Shown: positions 4,860 through 6,300 of the stretch, one piece after another | Numbering within the stretch: the first letter of the stretch is position 1 | How the letters are laid out: each line of letters starts with the position of its first letter | Source of the DNA: a candidate division TA06 bacterium | GTDB lineage: Bacteria > Hydrothermota > DG-26 > E44-bin18 > JADFOU01 | NCBI GenBank assembly: GCA_022562655.1 | Contig: JADFOU010000123.1 | Location: 1 to 6,300 of the forward strand | DNA: 6,300 nt | Direction of reading: 5' to 3' | Notes under the pieces: model-generated | What the model was told of the DNA's origin: nothing | The model's database searches: none | What the model saw: only the letters and a program-made list of their open reading frames with translations | Made by a program: the position numbers and the translations under genes

Positions 4860-5404
4860 AGAAGACTCTTCTTGAAGTCCTTCTCATCCTACTGATATCT
4901 TTTCTCCTCATACCCCAAACTCTTCTAAGTGAGGAGGGAGTCCTTGCTCAGAAAGGCATCGGGTTGACTGCTGGAACAATCTCTGGCGTTGGAATCGCCT
5001 ACCGCCAACACTTTGAAGACCATTTAGGACTTCATTTTGGAGGGGGATTGTGGGTTGATGATGGTGATTTGCATTTTAATCTGGGGTGGGAGTTTCTTCG
5101 AACTTTCAGCAGGACAAAGACCTCTCGCCTCTATGGAGTAGCGGGTATCGGAATATTCGTAAGAAATGAAAGGGTCTATTCCTGTTGTATAGAGCCCTCC
5201 CCTCAAATCCTAAATACCGTGCGTCGAGAAACCCTTTTTGATTACCACATAGGGTTGGGAATTGGTATCGAAGTAGGTCAGCCCAACAAAGGAATCAACG
5301 GTTCTATTGAATTACCCTTCACGCTATTTCTCAGAGAGAACGAAGGTGATGCATTCTTACCCATTCCGGGTGTAAGTTTAATCTACTACTTCGAAGCAAA
5401 ATGA
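4856..5404 (+). CDS. Secreted outer-membrane-barrel-like protein, paralog 2
   Basis: A tandem homolog of the preceding gene. From the EEG motif onward, 22 of the first 30 mature residues are identical. Shared later blocks are LRTFxRxKxSRxYG, GIGxExGQPxKGIxGSxELPF and the ending LIYYF. The 182 residues start with a lysine-led signal peptide (MKKTLLEVLLILLISFLLI) with probable cleavage after LLS (25). The central loop differs strongly from paralog 1: it is shorter and contains a Cys pair (SCCIE, 109-113) absent from the first copy, and the loop after ELPF is also shortened. The start overlaps the previous stop by 4 bp (ATGA, 4856-4859) with no good Shine-Dalgarno of its own, so translation is probably coupled. 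Synonymous differences throughout indicate an old duplication. The function is unknown. Confidence 0.86.
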   Translation: MKKTLLEVLLILLISFLLIPQTLLSEEGVLAQKGIGLTAGTISGVGIAYRQHFEDHLGLHFGGGLWVDDGDLHFNLGWEFLRTFSRTKTSRLYGVAGIGIFVRNERVYSCCIEPSPQILNTVRRETLFDYHIGLGIGIEVGQPNKGINGSIELPFTLFLRENEGDAFLPIPGVSLIYYFEAK

Positions 5405-6300
5405 TATTTATCCTTTTATTGTCTCTTCTTTCAAGTGCTCCTAAATCAGAGCCCGTGTTACTCGTCCTCAACAAATCCGAGAATACCATTGCCTTTGTGG
5501 ATCCTATCAGTCTAAGAATCCTGGGAAAAGCAAATACGGGAGTCGGTCCCCACGAGGTTGCAGTCGCACCCGATGGCAGGATTGCTTACGTGGTAAATTA
5601 CGGAGCACAATCCCCGGGAAATTCCCTTTCCGTCATTGACATCCTGAACCGAAAGGAACTCCGAAAGATCAACCTCGGTGAGTACCAACGCCCTCACGGA
5701 ATTGCTGTTACAAAGGATGGAAAGCACCTGGTGGTTACCTGTGAAGAGAACCAGGCGGTTCTGGTGATCGACCTCAAAACCGAAGAAATTGTGAAGGTCT
5801 TGAAGACCCACCAGGAATTGACCCATATGCTCGTCCTCTCTCCGGATATGGAGTGGATCTTCACGGCAAACATTCATTCGGGAACCGTCACAGCCATCCA
5901 TATTCCATCCGCCTCCATTCACCAGATCCCAGTGGGTCAGGGCCCAGAGGGGATTGACATCTCTCCGGATGGAAAGGAGGTCTGGGTTGCAAATCGTGCA
6001 GGAGATGACCTTGCCATCATCAATGTGAGATCTTTGGAAGTCGACACAATCCTTCCCACTGGAGAATTTCCCATCCGCCTCAAGTTCACCCCAAACGGGA
6101 AAATCGTTTTGGTTTCTAATGCCAGGGAGGGAAGCATTTCCTTCTTCGATACTGAAAAGCGCAAAGAGATAGCACGAATCGATACAGGCACAGTTCCGAT
6201 TGGGATTCTCATTCACCCGGATGGAAAGCGAGTTTTTATTGCCAACAGCAGGGACGATCAAGTCTCAATTCTTGACCTGAAAAAAAGAAAAGTGATTGAA
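5401..6300 (+). CDS. Secreted YVTN-type beta-propeller protein (partial, runs off the right edge)
   Basis: Open from ATG 5401 to the last base, 300 codons without a stop; the C-terminus lies outside the window. Residues 1-13 (MIFILLLSLLSSA) form a short signal peptide. Six blade repeats of the 'GPxGIxxSPDGKxxxVAN' kind start at residues 49, 97, 140, 181, 223 and 265, spaced 41-48 residues. Each is followed by a strand such as SLSVID, AVLVID, LAIINV or VSILDL. This is the YVTN/40-residue beta-propeller family, typically extracytoplasmic binding or surface proteins; some relatives are surface-layer or electron-transfer associated. No catalytic residues or heme motif are seen. Its ATG overlaps the stop of paralog 2 (5401-5404), so it is translationally coupled to the barrel-like proteins and probably works with them at the envelope. 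The ligand is unknown. Confidence 0.92.
   Translation, partial: MIFILLLSLLSSAPKSEPVLLVLNKSENTIAFVDPISLRILGKANTGVGPHEVAVAPDGRIAYVVNYGAQSPGNSLSVIDILNRKELRKINLGEYQRPHGIAVTKDGKHLVVTCEENQAVLVIDLKTEEIVKVLKTHQELTHMLVLSPDMEWIFTANIHSGTVTAIHIPSASIHQIPVGQGPEGIDISPDGKEVWVANRAGDDLAIINVRSLEVDTILPTGEFPIRLKFTPNGKIVLVSNAREGSISFFDTEKRKEIARIDTGTVPIGILIHPDGKRVFIANSRDDQVSILDLKKRKVIE

Noticed and set aside
5512..6261. Long open frame on the minus strand (249 codons)
   Set aside because: It lies antisense to the YVTN propeller gene, whose plus-strand frame has a signal peptide and six regular blade repeats. The minus product shows no family motif and an irregular composition.

Overview
The window is chromosomal bacterial DNA of moderate GC content. 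It looks like an uncultured, probably Gram-negative (diderm) lineage. That reading rests on two secreted proteins that look like small outer-membrane beta-barrels, with a signal peptide, Gly/aromatic-rich alternating segments and a C-terminal -YYF end. Nothing in the window fixes the phylum. No tRNA, rRNA, CRISPR array, insertion sequence or phage gene was seen.

Left part (1-905): a repeat-like CTTTGCGT stretch and an AT-rich promoter-like region precede a small plus-strand gene (150-455) that resembles the antibiotic biosynthesis monooxygenase (ABM) fold family. A decayed minus-strand gene follows (544-811). Its remains read as a HicB-like N-terminus joined to a DinB-like C-terminus, broken by a stop codon, a one-base frameshift and probably an internal deletion. 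A GC-rich palindrome (830-844) and AT-rich palindromes separate it from the next gene.

Middle part (906-2979, all minus strand, transcribed from right to left): a FabL-like short-chain dehydrogenase/reductase, endonuclease III (nth) and a PduO-type cobalamin adenosyltransferase. Gaps are 21 bp and about 60 bp, so the three may be cotranscribed, although their functions (lipid or redox chemistry, DNA repair, cofactor synthesis) are unrelated. The gaps carry a recurring AT-rich repeat (AACCATTTAAC and GSTAACTGSTAAT types), which also supplies the start and stop codon regions of nth.

Right part (2980-6300, plus strand): after a divergent intergenic region comes a monofunctional proline dehydrogenase (3248-4150) with no visible pyrroline-5-carboxylate dehydrogenase partner. 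A new promoter-like sequence, with an inverted repeat filling the spacer between its -35 and -10 elements, precedes three genes joined by two 4-bp ATGA overlaps. These are two tandem paralogous secreted barrel-like proteins and a secreted YVTN-type beta-propeller that runs off the right edge. This tightly coupled cell-envelope cassette is the best candidate here for an undescribed system; its function cannot be read from the sequence.
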